Source: Pseudomonadota bacterium
GTDB lineage: Bacteria; Pseudomonadota; Alphaproteobacteria; Rhizobiales; Rhizobiaceae
Reading direction: 5' to 3'
Length of the DNA: 6,933 nucleotides
NCBI GenBank assembly: GCA_023444445.1
Contig: JAEXMK010000021.1
Span: 1 to 6,933, forward strand
Shown: positions 1 through 6,548 of the stretch, in pieces
Numbering within the stretch: position 1 is the stretch's first letter
Layout of the letters: every line of letters starts with the position of its first letter
Program-made: the position numbers and the translations under genes
The notes under the pieces: model-generated
What the model saw: the letters and a program-made list of their open reading frames with translations, nothing else
Databases searched by the model: none
Told to the model about the DNA's origin: nothing

Positions 1-44
1 GCTATAAAAATCCATCCGATTCTTAACAGAGAATGTGATCCGTT

Positions 45-2837
45 TTGACTGACCAGAGCCCCCCCGGCGGCGGAAAACTTCCGCCAGGCATTGAACCGAT
101 TTCCATCATGGAGGAAATGCAGCGGTCGTATCTCGATTACGCCATGAGCGTCATCGTGTCCCGCGCGCTTCCCGATGTGCGAGACGGCCTGAAGCCGGTT
201 CATCGCCGTATTCTGTACGGCATGTCCGAACTCGGCATCGACTGGAACAAGAAATACGTCAAATGTGCCCGCGTCACCGGTGACGTGATGGGTAAATTCC
301 ATCCGCACGGCAATTCGGCGATCTATGACGCGCTGGCGCGTATGGCGCAGGATTGGTCGCTGCGTCTGCCGCTCATCGACGGTCAGGGCAATTTCGGCTC
401 CATCGACGGCGATCCGCCGGCGGCCGAGCGTTACACCGAATGCCGTCTTGAAAAGGCTGCGCATTCTCTCCTTGACGATCTCGACAAGGAAACGGTCGAT
501 TTCCGCGACAACTACGACGGCACGCTGCAGGAGCCGGTCGTCGTTCCGGCGAAGTTCCCGAACCTTCTGGTCAACGGGGCAGGCGGCATCGCGGTGGGCA
601 TGGCCACCAATATTCCGCCGCACAATCTCTCCGAAGTCATCGACGGCTGTATCGCACTGATTGAAAATCCGGCGATCGAGCTGCCTGAGATGATGCAGAT
701 CATTCCGGGACCGGATTTCCCGACCGGCGCATTGATCATGGGCCGTTCGGGCATTCGCTCGGCTTATGAGACCGGCCGTGGATCGGTCATCATGCGCGGC
801 GTTGCAAACATCGAGCCGATGCGCGGCGACCGCGAGCAGATCATCATCACCGAAGTTCCCTACCAGGTGAACAAGGCTTCGATGATCGAAAAGATGGCCG
901 AGCTGGTCAAGGAAAAGCGCATCGAGGGCATTTCCGACCTGCGCGACGAGTCCGACCGCCAGGGTTATCGCGTCGTCATTGAACTGAAGCGCGATGCCAA
1001 TGCCGAAGTCATCCTGAACCAGCTTTATCGCTACACGCCGCTGCAGACCTCGTTTGGCTGCAATATGGTGGCGCTGAACGGTGGCAAGCCGGAACAGATG
1101 ACGCTGCTGGACATGCTGCGCGCCTTTGTTTCGTTCCGTGAGGATGTCGTCAGCCGCCGCACCAAGTATCTGCTGCGCAAGGCGCGCGACCGCGCGCATG
1201 TGTTGGTCGGTCTGGCGATTTCGGTCGCGAATATCGACGAGGTCATCCGCGTCATCCGTCACGCTCCCGACCCGGCTTCGGCGCGCGAGGAGCTGATGAC
1301 ACGGCGCTGGCCGGCGCAGGATGTGGAAAGCCTGATCCGTCTCATCGACGATCCGCGCCATCGCATCAACGAAGACGGCACCTACAATCTTTCCGAAGAG
1401 CAGGCGCGCGCCATTCTGGAATTGCGCCTCGCCCGCCTCACGGCGCTTGGCCGCGATGAAATCGGCGACGAGCTGAACAAGATCGGCGCGGAGATCAGCG
1501 AGTATCTTGAAATCCTGTCCTCGCGCCTGCGCATCCAGCAGATCGTCAAGGACGAGCTTGTGTCGATCCGCGACGAGTTCGGGACGCCGCGCCGGTCGCA
1601 GATCGTCGAGGGTGGCCCCGACATGGACGATGAAGACCTCATCGCCCGGGAAGACATGGTCGTCACCGTTTCGCATCTCGGCTACATCAAGCGCGTGCCG
1701 CTGACGACCTATCGGGCGCAGCGCCGCGGTGGCAAGGGCCGGTCCGGCATGGCGACGCGCGACGAGGATTTCGTCAACCGTCTCTTCGTGGCCAATACCC
1801 ATACGCCGGTGCTGTTCTTCTCCTCGCGTGGCATCGTCTACAAGGAAAAGGTCTGGCGTCTGCCGATCGGCACGCCGCAGTCCAAGGGCAAGGCCCTCAT
1901 CAACATGCTGCCGCTGGAACCCGGCGAACGCATCACCACCATCATGCCGTTGCCCGAGGATGAGACCGCCTGGGAAACGCTCGATGTGATGTTCTCGACC
2001 ACGCGCGGTACGGTTCGGCGCAACAAGCTCGGCGATTTCGTTCAGGTCAACCGCAACGGCAAGATCGCCATGAAGCTGGACGAGGAGGGCGATGAAATCC
2101 TCTCCGTCGAAACCTGTACCGATCGTGACGACGTGTTGCTGACAACGGCGCTTGGCCAGTGCATCCGCTTCCCCGTGGACGATGTGCGCGTTTTTGCCGG
2201 CCGCAACTCCGTCGGCGTGCGCGGCATCAACATGGCTGAAGGCGACCGCATCATTTCCATGACGATTGTGGGTCATGTGGATGCCGAACCGTGGGAGCGT
2301 GCGGCCTATCTCAAGCGCTCGGCAGCTGAGCGCCGTGCAGCAGGCGTTGACGAGGAAGACATTGCACTCGTCGGCGAGGAAGTCACGGAAGAGGGCGAAC
2401 TTGGTGAAGAGCGTTATCAGGAACTGAAGGCACGCGAAGAATTCGTGCTGACGGTTTCTGTGAAGGGCTACGGCAAGCGTTCGTCTTCTTACGATTTCCG
2501 CACCTCGGGCCGTGGCGGCAAGGGCATCCGCGCCACCGATACGTCGAAGACCAACGAAATCGGCGAACTCGTCGCTGCCTTCCCGGTGGAAGAGGGCGAC
2601 CAGATCATGCTGGTTTCCGATGGCGGTCAGCTCATCCGTGTGCCGGTCAACGGCATCCGCATCGCCAGCCGTGCCACCAAGGGCGTGACGATCTTCTCTA
2701 CCGCCAAGGATGAGAAGGTGGTTTCCGTGGAGCGCATTAACGAGCCGGAAGGCGACGACGACGCAGAGAACGGTCATGGCGAAGATGCTGCCGATGATCT
2801 GCCGGACACACCGGAAGCACCGGAGAGTGAGGCGTAA
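45..2837 (+). CDS. gyrA: DNA gyrase subunit A
   Basis: The breakage-reunion subunit of DNA gyrase acts with GyrB as an A2B2 enzyme that introduces negative supercoils in an ATP-dependent way. At 930 residues it is slightly longer than E. coli GyrA. The N-terminal half carries the DNA-cleavage core: a quinolone-resistance region with [10 protein letters not shown] at 86-95, the catalytic tyrosine Y130 preceded by R129 (motif AAERYTE), and [17 protein letters not shown] at 178-194. The C-terminal DNA-wrapping domain has the diagnostic GyrA box QRRGGKG at 559-565, which separates GyrA from ParC, and a second RGGKG at 823-827. A charged, Glu-rich insertion of about 55 residues (744-799) interrupts the wrapping domain, and the last ~30 residues form an acidic tail. 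The start is TTG at 45: an in-frame stop lies at 36-38, and the next in-frame ATG (108) would remove conserved N-terminal sequence. No good Shine-Dalgarno is visible. The reading frame is intact. Confidence 0.98.
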   Translation: MTDQSPPGGGKLPPGIEPISIMEEMQRSYLDYAMSVIVSRALPDVRDGLKPVHRRILYGMSELGIDWNKKYVKCARVTGDVMGKFHPHGNSAIYDALARMAQDWSLRLPLIDGQGNFGSIDGDPPAAERYTECRLEKAAHSLLDDLDKETVDFRDNYDGTLQEPVVVPAKFPNLLVNGAGGIAVGMATNIPPHNLSEVIDGCIALIENPAIELPEMMQIIPGPDFPTGALIMGRSGIRSAYETGRGSVIMRGVANIEPMRGDREQIIITEVPYQVNKASMIEKMAELVKEKRIEGISDLRDESDRQGYRVVIELKRDANAEVILNQLYRYTPLQTSFGCNMVALNGGKPEQMTLLDMLRAFVSFREDVVSRRTKYLLRKARDRAHVLVGLAISVANIDEVIRVIRHAPDPASAREELMTRRWPAQDVESLIRLIDDPRHRINEDGTYNLSEEQARAILELRLARLTALGRDEIGDELNKIGAEISEYLEILSSRLRIQQIVKDELVSIRDEFGTPRRSQIVEGGPDMDDEDLIAREDMVVTVSHLGYIKRVPLTTYRAQRRGGKGRSGMATRDEDFVNRLFVANTHTPVLFFSSRGIVYKEKVWRLPIGTPQSKGKALINMLPLEPGERITTIMPLPEDETAWETLDVMFSTTRGTVRRNKLGDFVQVNRNGKIAMKLDEEGDEILSVETCTDRDDVLLTTALGQCIRFPVDDVRVFAGRNSVGVRGINMAEGDRIISMTIVGHVDAEPWERAAYLKRSAAERRAAGVDEEDIALVGEEVTEEGELGEERYQELKAREEFVLTVSVKGYGKRSSSYDFRTSGRGGKGIRATDTSKTNEIGELVAAFPVEEGDQIMLVSDGGQLIRVPVNGIRIASRATKGVTIFSTAKDEKVVSVERINEPEGDDDAENGHGEDAADDLPDTPEAPESEA

Positions 2838-2867
2838 GCCGCCTCGTTATCTTCGGTTACCAATCAG

Positions 2868-2905
2868 GAAAAACCCCGCGGCGCTCAGGCTCCGCGGGGT
2901 TTTTC
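2868..2905 (+). terminator. Strong intrinsic terminator after gyrA, probably bidirectional
   Basis: A 14-bp perfect stem pairs 2868-2881 with 2892-2905 around a 10-nt loop (2882-2891). The GC core CCCCGCGG/CCGCGGGG is flanked by an A run on the left and a T run on the right, so it has terminator form on both strands. It lies 30 bp after the gyrA stop and 28 bp beyond the stop of the convergent - strand gene, so it probably serves both. Confidence 0.9.
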
Positions 2906-2933
2906 TTTGTGTTGTATCAACTAGGTTGGATGC

Positions 2934-3194
2934 TCAGCGAATCCGGATATGGACAGGCGCACGACCCGAACGGCTCGCGACGTGAAGATGGATGTTTGCT
3001 TCCGGCTGATTGGAGCGCCAAGCGCGGGCGCCGTGCGACAGAAGCAGGCTGACGAGATCACGCGTCTTTGCCTTGGAACGGTTAAGACCGAGATCGGCGA
3101 TACGCATTGCCGCCTCGTGAATGGGATGCAGAACCGAAAGACTGCCATGCCCGTTGCCAGACGCAATGTCCGAATAATTCTCGTTGACTGCCAT
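2934..3194 (-). CDS. Hypothetical 86-residue protein, convergent with gyrA
   Basis: I do not recognise this family. The product is a small, basic, His- and Arg-rich soluble protein with no signal peptide, membrane segment or cysteine. The middle (about 24-57) looks helical (HEAAMRIADLGL, then TRDLVSLLLSHGARAW), and the C-terminal third resembles beta strands ending in VHIRIR. Support for a real gene: codons look like those of neighbouring genes, the ATG at 3194 has a GAGG Shine-Dalgarno (3204-3207) nine bases upstream, and the ORF stops just before the shared terminator. It lies downstream of the carboxypeptidase gene on the same strand, 83 bp apart with no terminator between, so cotranscription is possible; a weak promoter of its own is also visible. 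Overlapping frames on both strands (+ 2949-3254, - 2921-3166) lack this start context. Confidence 0.7.
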   Translation of the reverse strand: MAVNENYSDIASGNGHGSLSVLHPIHEAAMRIADLGLNRSKAKTRDLVSLLLSHGARAWRSNQPEANIHLHVASRSGRAPVHIRIR

Positions 3195-3222
3195 CTTGGA
3201 AAGCCTCGCTACTCATTACACA

Positions 3223-3251
3223 ATTCGAGGAGGCAGGCGATGTTTCGACAA
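3223..3251 (-). promoter_or_regulatory. Weak candidate promoter for the 86-residue protein gene
   Basis: On the - strand, TTGTCG (3251-3246) and TCGAAT (3228-3223) are separated by exactly 17 bases. Each matches four of six positions of the sigma-70 consensus. It would start transcription roughly 20 bases upstream of the ribosome binding site of the 86-residue gene. Matches of this quality also occur by chance, so this is a suggestion only. Confidence 0.25.
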
Positions 3252-3274
3252 TGAAGCACCGCCTGCGGAAACAT
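3233..3274. repeat. Two interleaved 7-bp inverted repeats (pseudoknot-like arrangement)
   Basis: GCAGGCG (3233-3239) is perfectly complementary to CGCCTGC (3260-3266), and the directly adjoining ATGTTTC (3240-3246) is perfectly complementary to GAAACAT (3268-3274). The order A-B-A'-B' is that of an H-type pseudoknot or of two mutually exclusive hairpins. It lies immediately after the stop codon of the carboxypeptidase gene and upstream of the 86-residue protein gene on the - strand. No T run follows either repeat, so it is not an ordinary terminator. The pairing is seen directly; any function is inference. Confidence 0.5.
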
Positions 3275-3277
3275 CTG

Positions 3278-4753
3278 TTACTGGAGTGACGCCCAGCAGC
3301 TGACGCCTTTCTTTTTCAAAGTGTTGCATGCATTTACCGCAGCGTTCTGGCCGTCAAAGCCGCCGAAACGGGCGCGGTAGATCTGGGAGCCGTCCTTGCT
3401 GAAGGCGACCGTGAAGGGCTTTGCGGAGCGCAGTGCCGCGCCGCCTTTTTCCTGTGCGTTCTGCAGCAGGCCACGGGCGGAGTTTTCATCCGGCGATGCG
3501 CCGATCTGAATGACCCAGCCACCCTGCGGTGCGTCCGCCTTGGCGGAAGCGGAAGGTGCGGTGGATGCCGTGACGATATTGTCCACCTTGGTCGAGTTGG
3601 TGATCATGCTGCGATCTGGAGCGACCGGCGCGCGAACCACCGGATCCTTGCCCTTCTGCCAGGTGGCAGCTTCCATGGCCTTGACGGCGGCATTGGAAGA
3701 GGAACCCGCAAAAGCGGTGACCGGCGCTTCTTCGTAACGCGTCTGCGGAACGGGACCTGCATGCGGAAGACCGGCATCGGTGGCCGCGACGGCCACGGAA
3801 GGAACGGCTGCCGCAACGGTAACGGGTTCTTCGACCGGGGCAGAGCGCGTCTGTGCGATCAGGTTGCTGTTGCCGCCGCGCGATGCCTGCGGAAGATAGG
3901 TGGCGACAAGCTTGCGCATGGTGGCGTCACGGGCAGCACTGGAACGGCCGCCGAGAACGACGGCGACGATGGAACGACCATCGAGCTGCGCCGATGTCGC
4001 GAGGTTGCTGCCGGCCGCGCGGGTATAACCGGTCTTGATACCATCCACGCCCTTCACGGTTCCGACGAGGCGATTGTGGTTGCCGATAACCTGCTTGCCG
4101 AAATTAAAGGTGCGGGTGGAGAAATAGCCGTAATATTGCGGGAAATGCTGGCGAAGGGCGATGCCAAGGCGGGCCTGGTCGCGTGCCGTCGTCATCTGCG
4201 CCGTATTGGGCAGGCCGTTGGCGTTGCGATAGGTCGTGCGGGTCATTCCAAGTGCGCGGGCTTTCGCCGTCATCATTCTGGCGAAACGATCTTCCGAACC
4301 GCCGAGATTTTCGCCAAGTGCGGTCGCCATATCGTTTGCGGAACGGGTAACCAGTGCGAGAATGGCCTGCTCAACCGTGACGCTGCCGCCGGCGCGCACG
4401 CCAAGCTTGGATGGCGGCTCCTTGGCTGCATTTGCTGACACCATTACTTTGGAATCAAGCGAGATACGTCCGGCACTGAGCGCTTCGAATGTCAGATAAA
4501 GCGTCATCATTTTCGTGAGCGATGCCGGATAACGCAGACCGTCGGGATCCTCACCATAAAGGACCTTGCCGGTCTTTGCGTCGATGACAATACCCGCATA
4601 TTTCGGGTCGGCCTTTGCGGTCTGAACGGATGTTGCGGTTATGAACGCCGCAGCAAGGGTCAACGCAACAAACCTCACGAAAGACGTTGCACCCGCTCTG
4701 CGCGAATGTGCTCCAGATAGACTTTTCAACACTGCTGAACTCTTCAATCGCAT
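3278..4753 (-). CDS. D-alanyl-D-alanine carboxypeptidase (peptidase S11) with C-terminal SPOR domain
   Basis: A low-molecular-weight penicillin-binding protein that removes the terminal D-Ala from peptidoglycan pentapeptides in the periplasm. Numbering from ATG 4753 (491 aa): a long basic N-region, a hydrophobic segment (25-43) and a likely signal-peptidase site after AKA48. The three active-site motifs are all present: S78-L-T-K81 with the acylated serine, S138-A-N140, and K240-T-G242. An Ala/Pro/Ser-rich, probably disordered linker (294-410) leads to a SPOR domain (411-491, beginning GGWVIQIGAS), which in this family binds denuded glycan at the division septum. The only two cysteines, C476 and C486, are both in SPOR. 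The PBP5-type C-terminal beta domain and amphipathic anchor appear to be absent. A GTG seven codons upstream (4774) is an alternative start; neither has a strong Shine-Dalgarno. A septal cell-wall remodelling role is inferred. Confidence 0.93.
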   Translation of the reverse strand: MRLKSSAVLKSLSGAHSRRAGATSFVRFVALTLAAAFITATSVQTAKADPKYAGIVIDAKTGKVLYGEDPDGLRYPASLTKMMTLYLTFEALSAGRISLDSKVMVSANAAKEPPSKLGVRAGGSVTVEQAILALVTRSANDMATALGENLGGSEDRFARMMTAKARALGMTRTTYRNANGLPNTAQMTTARDQARLGIALRQHFPQYYGYFSTRTFNFGKQVIGNHNRLVGTVKGVDGIKTGYTRAAGSNLATSAQLDGRSIVAVVLGGRSSAARDATMRKLVATYLPQASRGGNSNLIAQTRSAPVEEPVTVAAAVPSVAVAATDAGLPHAGPVPQTRYEEAPVTAFAGSSSNAAVKAMEAATWQKGKDPVVRAPVAPDRSMITNSTKVDNIVTASTAPSASAKADAPQGGWVIQIGASPDENSARGLLQNAQEKGGAALRSAKPFTVAFSKDGSQIYRARFGGFDGQNAAVNACNTLKKKGVSCWASLQ

Positions 4754-4850
4754 ATTTATGTTCCGCTCGGACACGCCCCGCCCGATGCTCCGAGACGAAA
4801 CTTTATCGGGATGGCGTTACCAAGTGGTTTATGAAAGGTATCCGCCTTCC

Positions 4851-4870
4851 ATAAAATGCGACTTTTCGCA
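4851..4870 (-). terminator. Possible weak terminator after the membrane-protein gene
   Basis: On the - strand a 5-bp hairpin (TGCGA-AAAG-TCGCA, 4870-4857) is followed by TTTTAT (4856-4851). It lies 20 bp past the stop of the gene at 4891-5610 and upstream of the carboxypeptidase gene. The stem is short and the T run is interrupted, so termination would be partial at best. If it is non-functional, the two genes could be cotranscribed. Confidence 0.3.
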
Positions 4871-4890
4871 CCTGTTCTGTCCCGCTCGTG

Positions 4891-5610
4891 TCACGGGTTT
4901 CCGTCTTTTCCGAGGCGTTGCGCGACATAGTTTTTCACATCCGCATCAAGCTTTTGCCATTGAGGCAGCAGATTGGCGGAAAAGCGGTAGAACAGGCTGA
5001 GGTCCTGACCGATATGGATATCCCTCTGGCAGTCGCTGCCCGTTGCTTCCTGCGGTGTCTGCGGCAGGAGGCAGCGCGCCACAAAGGTGTCGCTGTTTTC
5101 ACGTTCGCCGGTCACGATGACCTCCCTGCCATAGCCGGAATCAGCGCGCAGGCGATGCAGCAGCAGGCCGTGTTTCAGCGGCACCGGCTCCCCTTCGGTC
5201 AGCCTTGAATAGATCGGCCTGAAACGTCCCGACATATCCTCGGACATGGTGCTTTGCGAGAGCTGGACGAAAATCAGCCCCGCTGACTGAGCAGGATCAT
5301 CGAAGATTGCGCGATTCGCATCCTCGTATCCTTTAAGGTCAGGCCAGGTCAGATAAAGATCGATCCGTTCGCTTTCGCCGCCCTGCCGCTCTGAAGGCGT
5401 TCGTAGCGTGTTTCTGGCGAGTTTCAGCCGATCGTTGCCGATGGTGATCTCCACCTCGCTTGTGTCGGTCGTATGTCCCGCCTTTAGGATCCGCTCGCCA
5501 TACCATTTGATGCCGACATTAAGGCCGGCAAGAAGGATAAGAAGAATTCCGGTAATGACGGCTGCGCGGCGCAGGAGGGACGATGAAAGCAGGCGGCTTT
5601 GGTCGTGCAT
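4891..5610 (-). CDS. Hypothetical single-pass membrane protein with large periplasmic domain
   Basis: I do not recognise a named family. From ATG 5610 the product is 239 residues: a short basic N-terminus, one hydrophobic segment (about 16-37, AVITGILLILLAGLNVG), then about 200 polar residues, predicted periplasmic by the positive-inside rule. The soluble part has alternating strands and charged turns (VEITIGNDRLKLARNTLR, ERIDLYLTWPDLKGY, GLIFVQLSQS) and two cysteines, C180 and C194, that could form a disulfide. No catalytic motif is apparent. A TTG at 5670 would add a basic 20-residue extension; I prefer the ATG because it gives a conventional N-terminus and leaves a 137-bp divergent intergenic region, but no Shine-Dalgarno is decisive. 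It is upstream of the carboxypeptidase gene, 137 bp from that gene's ATG start, and divergent from the CxxC protein gene. An envelope role is a guess from topology. Confidence 0.8.
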   Translation of the reverse strand: MHDQSRLLSSSLLRRAAVITGILLILLAGLNVGIKWYGERILKAGHTTDTSEVEITIGNDRLKLARNTLRTPSERQGGESERIDLYLTWPDLKGYEDANRAIFDDPAQSAGLIFVQLSQSTMSEDMSGRFRPIYSRLTEGEPVPLKHGLLLHRLRADSGYGREVIVTGERENSDTFVARCLLPQTPQEATGSDCQRDIHIGQDLSLFYRFSANLLPQWQKLDADVKNYVAQRLGKDGNP

Positions 5611-5747
5611 GGGCTTCGATATTCGTTCCGGCCGCCGGATGAATTTCCTGGCGGAAAACAGCGATAGCAAGTTTTAACCTGAGGTACACGGCATTGAAAT
5701 GACGTTTTGCCGCTGCTACCTGATACCAAGCAAGCAAAGGACGGCAG

Positions 5748-6011
5748 ATGGCATCGCGCGACAGATATTCCCGAAAACTCGAATGTTCGAAATGTGGTCA
5801 TCAGGGTTTTGCCGAAGCGTCTGAATCGGATGACAAGAGCCGCCGGGATGTCGATTTTCGCGTCGATGAGATGCCGAGGGGCTTTCGTACGGAACGCGCT
5901 TCTGGCGACCCCACGGATTTCATGATCCGCTGCGCCCAATGTGGCAATATATTCCGCTTCCAGCAAAAAACCGCCTATGCGCCCGGAGGCGAACCGCGCG
6001 TGAAGGCCTGA
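5748..6011 (+). CDS. Small protein with two CxxC pairs (putative zinc ribbon)
   Basis: An 87-residue hydrophilic protein with cysteine pairs C13-S-K-C16 (followed by GHQG) and C62-A-Q-C65 (followed by GNIFRFQ). Two CxxC knuckles, each followed by Gly, are typical of a four-cysteine zinc ribbon. The ~45 residues between them are highly charged and longer than in minimal ribbons. The C-terminal tail is Gly/Pro and basic. The start is ATG 5748, with Shine-Dalgarno AAAGGA (5736-5741) six bases upstream. It is followed after 15 bp by a small membrane-protein gene with its own ribosome binding site, so the two probably form an operon; it is divergent from the gene at 4891-5610. Zinc binding is inferred from the motif; the cellular role (nucleic-acid or protein contact) cannot be told from sequence. 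Confidence 0.85.
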   Translation: MASRDRYSRKLECSKCGHQGFAEASESDDKSRRDVDFRVDEMPRGFRTERASGDPTDFMIRCAQCGNIFRFQQKTAYAPGGEPRVKA

Positions 6012-6026
6012 ACGGGAGGGACCGGC

Positions 6027-6254
6027 ATGACTTTACCGCAACAGCAGAACGGGCCCCCGCAGAGGCGCAAGCCGATCTGGCCCTGGATCGTGCTTCTGGT
6101 GCTGACGCTTTCGGCCATCTATTCCTATAATCGCGCCAGCGAAATCATTGCGGAATTCTCCGACAACTTGCCGCCAGCGCTGCTCAATCTGTTCGAGGAC
6201 ATTCTACGGGGCGACGGCCGGCACGGCAATGGCGGACCAGGCATCGGCGTCTGA
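6027..6254 (+). CDS. Small single-pass membrane protein
   Basis: A 75-residue protein not assignable to a named family. A Gln/Pro-rich basic N-terminus (QQQNGPPQRRK) precedes one transmembrane helix (about 17-34, PIWPWIVLLVLTLSAIYSY). An amphipathic stretch follows (ASEIIAEFSDNLPPALLNLFEDILRG) and then a Gly-rich tail. The basic residues before the helix predict N-in, C-out topology. The start is ATG 6027, with a strong Shine-Dalgarno GGGAGGG (6014-6020) six bases upstream. The 15-bp gap to the CxxC protein gene points to cotranscription and perhaps a shared job, which is inference. Its stop is followed by a ~330-bp stretch with no protein gene. Confidence 0.82.
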   Translation: MTLPQQQNGPPQRRKPIWPWIVLLVLTLSAIYSYNRASEIIAEFSDNLPPALLNLFEDILRGDGRHGNGGPGIGV

Positions 6255-6324
6255 AGCAACCGTAGCAATGAGTTGTGTTCTCATCAGGCTTCTAAAAGCG
6301 GACCTATTTTCGGCTGCCTAAAAG

Positions 6325-6349
6325 AAAAAAGCCCCGCAAACAGCGGGGC
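6325..6349 (-). terminator. Intrinsic terminator of the small RNA
   Basis: A 7-bp perfect GC stem GCCCCGC/GCGGGGC (6349-6343 with 6337-6331) has a 5-nt loop. On the - strand it is followed by six T residues (6330-6325), then CTTTT. On the + strand it is followed by AGGTTG, so it does not look like a terminator for the gene ending at 6254. No protein gene on the - strand feeds into it, which is what pointed to an sRNA. Confidence 0.85.
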
Positions 6350-6404
6350 AGGTTGATCGCTCGGGGAAAGTTGGGCAATGCCCGGGAGCGATGGCTCGAT
6401 ATAA
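6325..6404 (-). ncRNA. Putative trans-acting small RNA, suhB/mmgR (alpha-r8)-like
   Basis: Read on the - strand, about 80 nt fold into a compact sRNA. A 7-bp stem ATCGCTC/GAGCGAT (6392-6386 with 6362-6356) encloses a small GGGC-ATT-GCCC hairpin (6383-6373) and an unpaired AACUUUCCCC (6372-6363). A short linker leads to a GC-rich terminator hairpin with a U run. The size, the CUCCCGGGC...CCCAACUUUCCCC core and the layout match my recollection of the alphaproteobacterial suhB RNA (Rfam RF00519), called mmgR in Sinorhizobium, which is Hfq-associated; this match is from memory. The 5' end is placed about 7 nt past a CATTAT (6416-6411), but no good -35 box is seen, so the start could be further upstream. 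The strand is fixed by the terminator, which has its U run only on the - strand. Confidence 0.72.
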
Positions 6405-6506
6405 GTGACAATAATGTTGACGCGATAGGCCACTTCCGTCCCAAACAGTACGCTTGTGCATATATTTCGCTCAATCTACGGATTTTTGAACGACAAGTTT
6501 TTTAAA

Positions 6507-6548
6507 TCTGTAAGACAACTTGACAGACTTTCACTTTATTCTTTGCAT
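6507..6548 (+). promoter_or_regulatory. Candidate promoter/operator upstream of the 50-residue protein gene
   Basis: CTTGACA (6519-6525) is a perfect alphaproteobacterial -35 core. A -10 at 17-base spacing falls on TTGCAT (6543-6548), which is poor. The -35 sits inside a palindrome TCTGT-AAG-ACAA-CTT-G-ACAGA (6507-6527), suggesting an operator. An outer repeat CAAGTT (6494-6499)/AACTTG (6517-6522) overlaps it. The region is AT-rich compared with the flanking genes. Promoter function is inferred. Confidence 0.35.

Noticed and set aside
3..8. TATAAA as a possible -10 box for gyrA
   Set aside because: The -35 region lies outside the window, so the promoter cannot be assessed.
2949..3254. A + strand open frame of 101 codons downstream of gyrA
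   Set aside because: It is antisense to the 86-residue gene, which has better start context and codon use, and it runs through the interleaved repeats.
3761..4438. A long + strand open frame (225 codons) opposite the carboxypeptidase gene
   Set aside because: It lies entirely antisense to a gene with all three S11 active-site motifs. Its product is low-complexity and Gly/Ala/Arg-rich, as expected from the reverse of a GC-rich gene.
5694..5722. TTGAAA as a -35 for the CxxC protein operon
   Set aside because: No acceptable -10 sits at 16-18 bases; the best candidates match only two or three positions.
5484..5966. A - strand open frame of 160 codons across the divergent intergenic region and the CxxC protein gene
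   Set aside because: It overlaps two better-supported genes on either strand, its product has no coherent features, and it has no ribosome binding site that stands out.
6268..6284. ATGAG/CTCAT hairpin after the small membrane-protein gene, as its terminator
   Set aside because: Only 5 bp, AT-rich, 7-nt loop and no T run; too weak to call.
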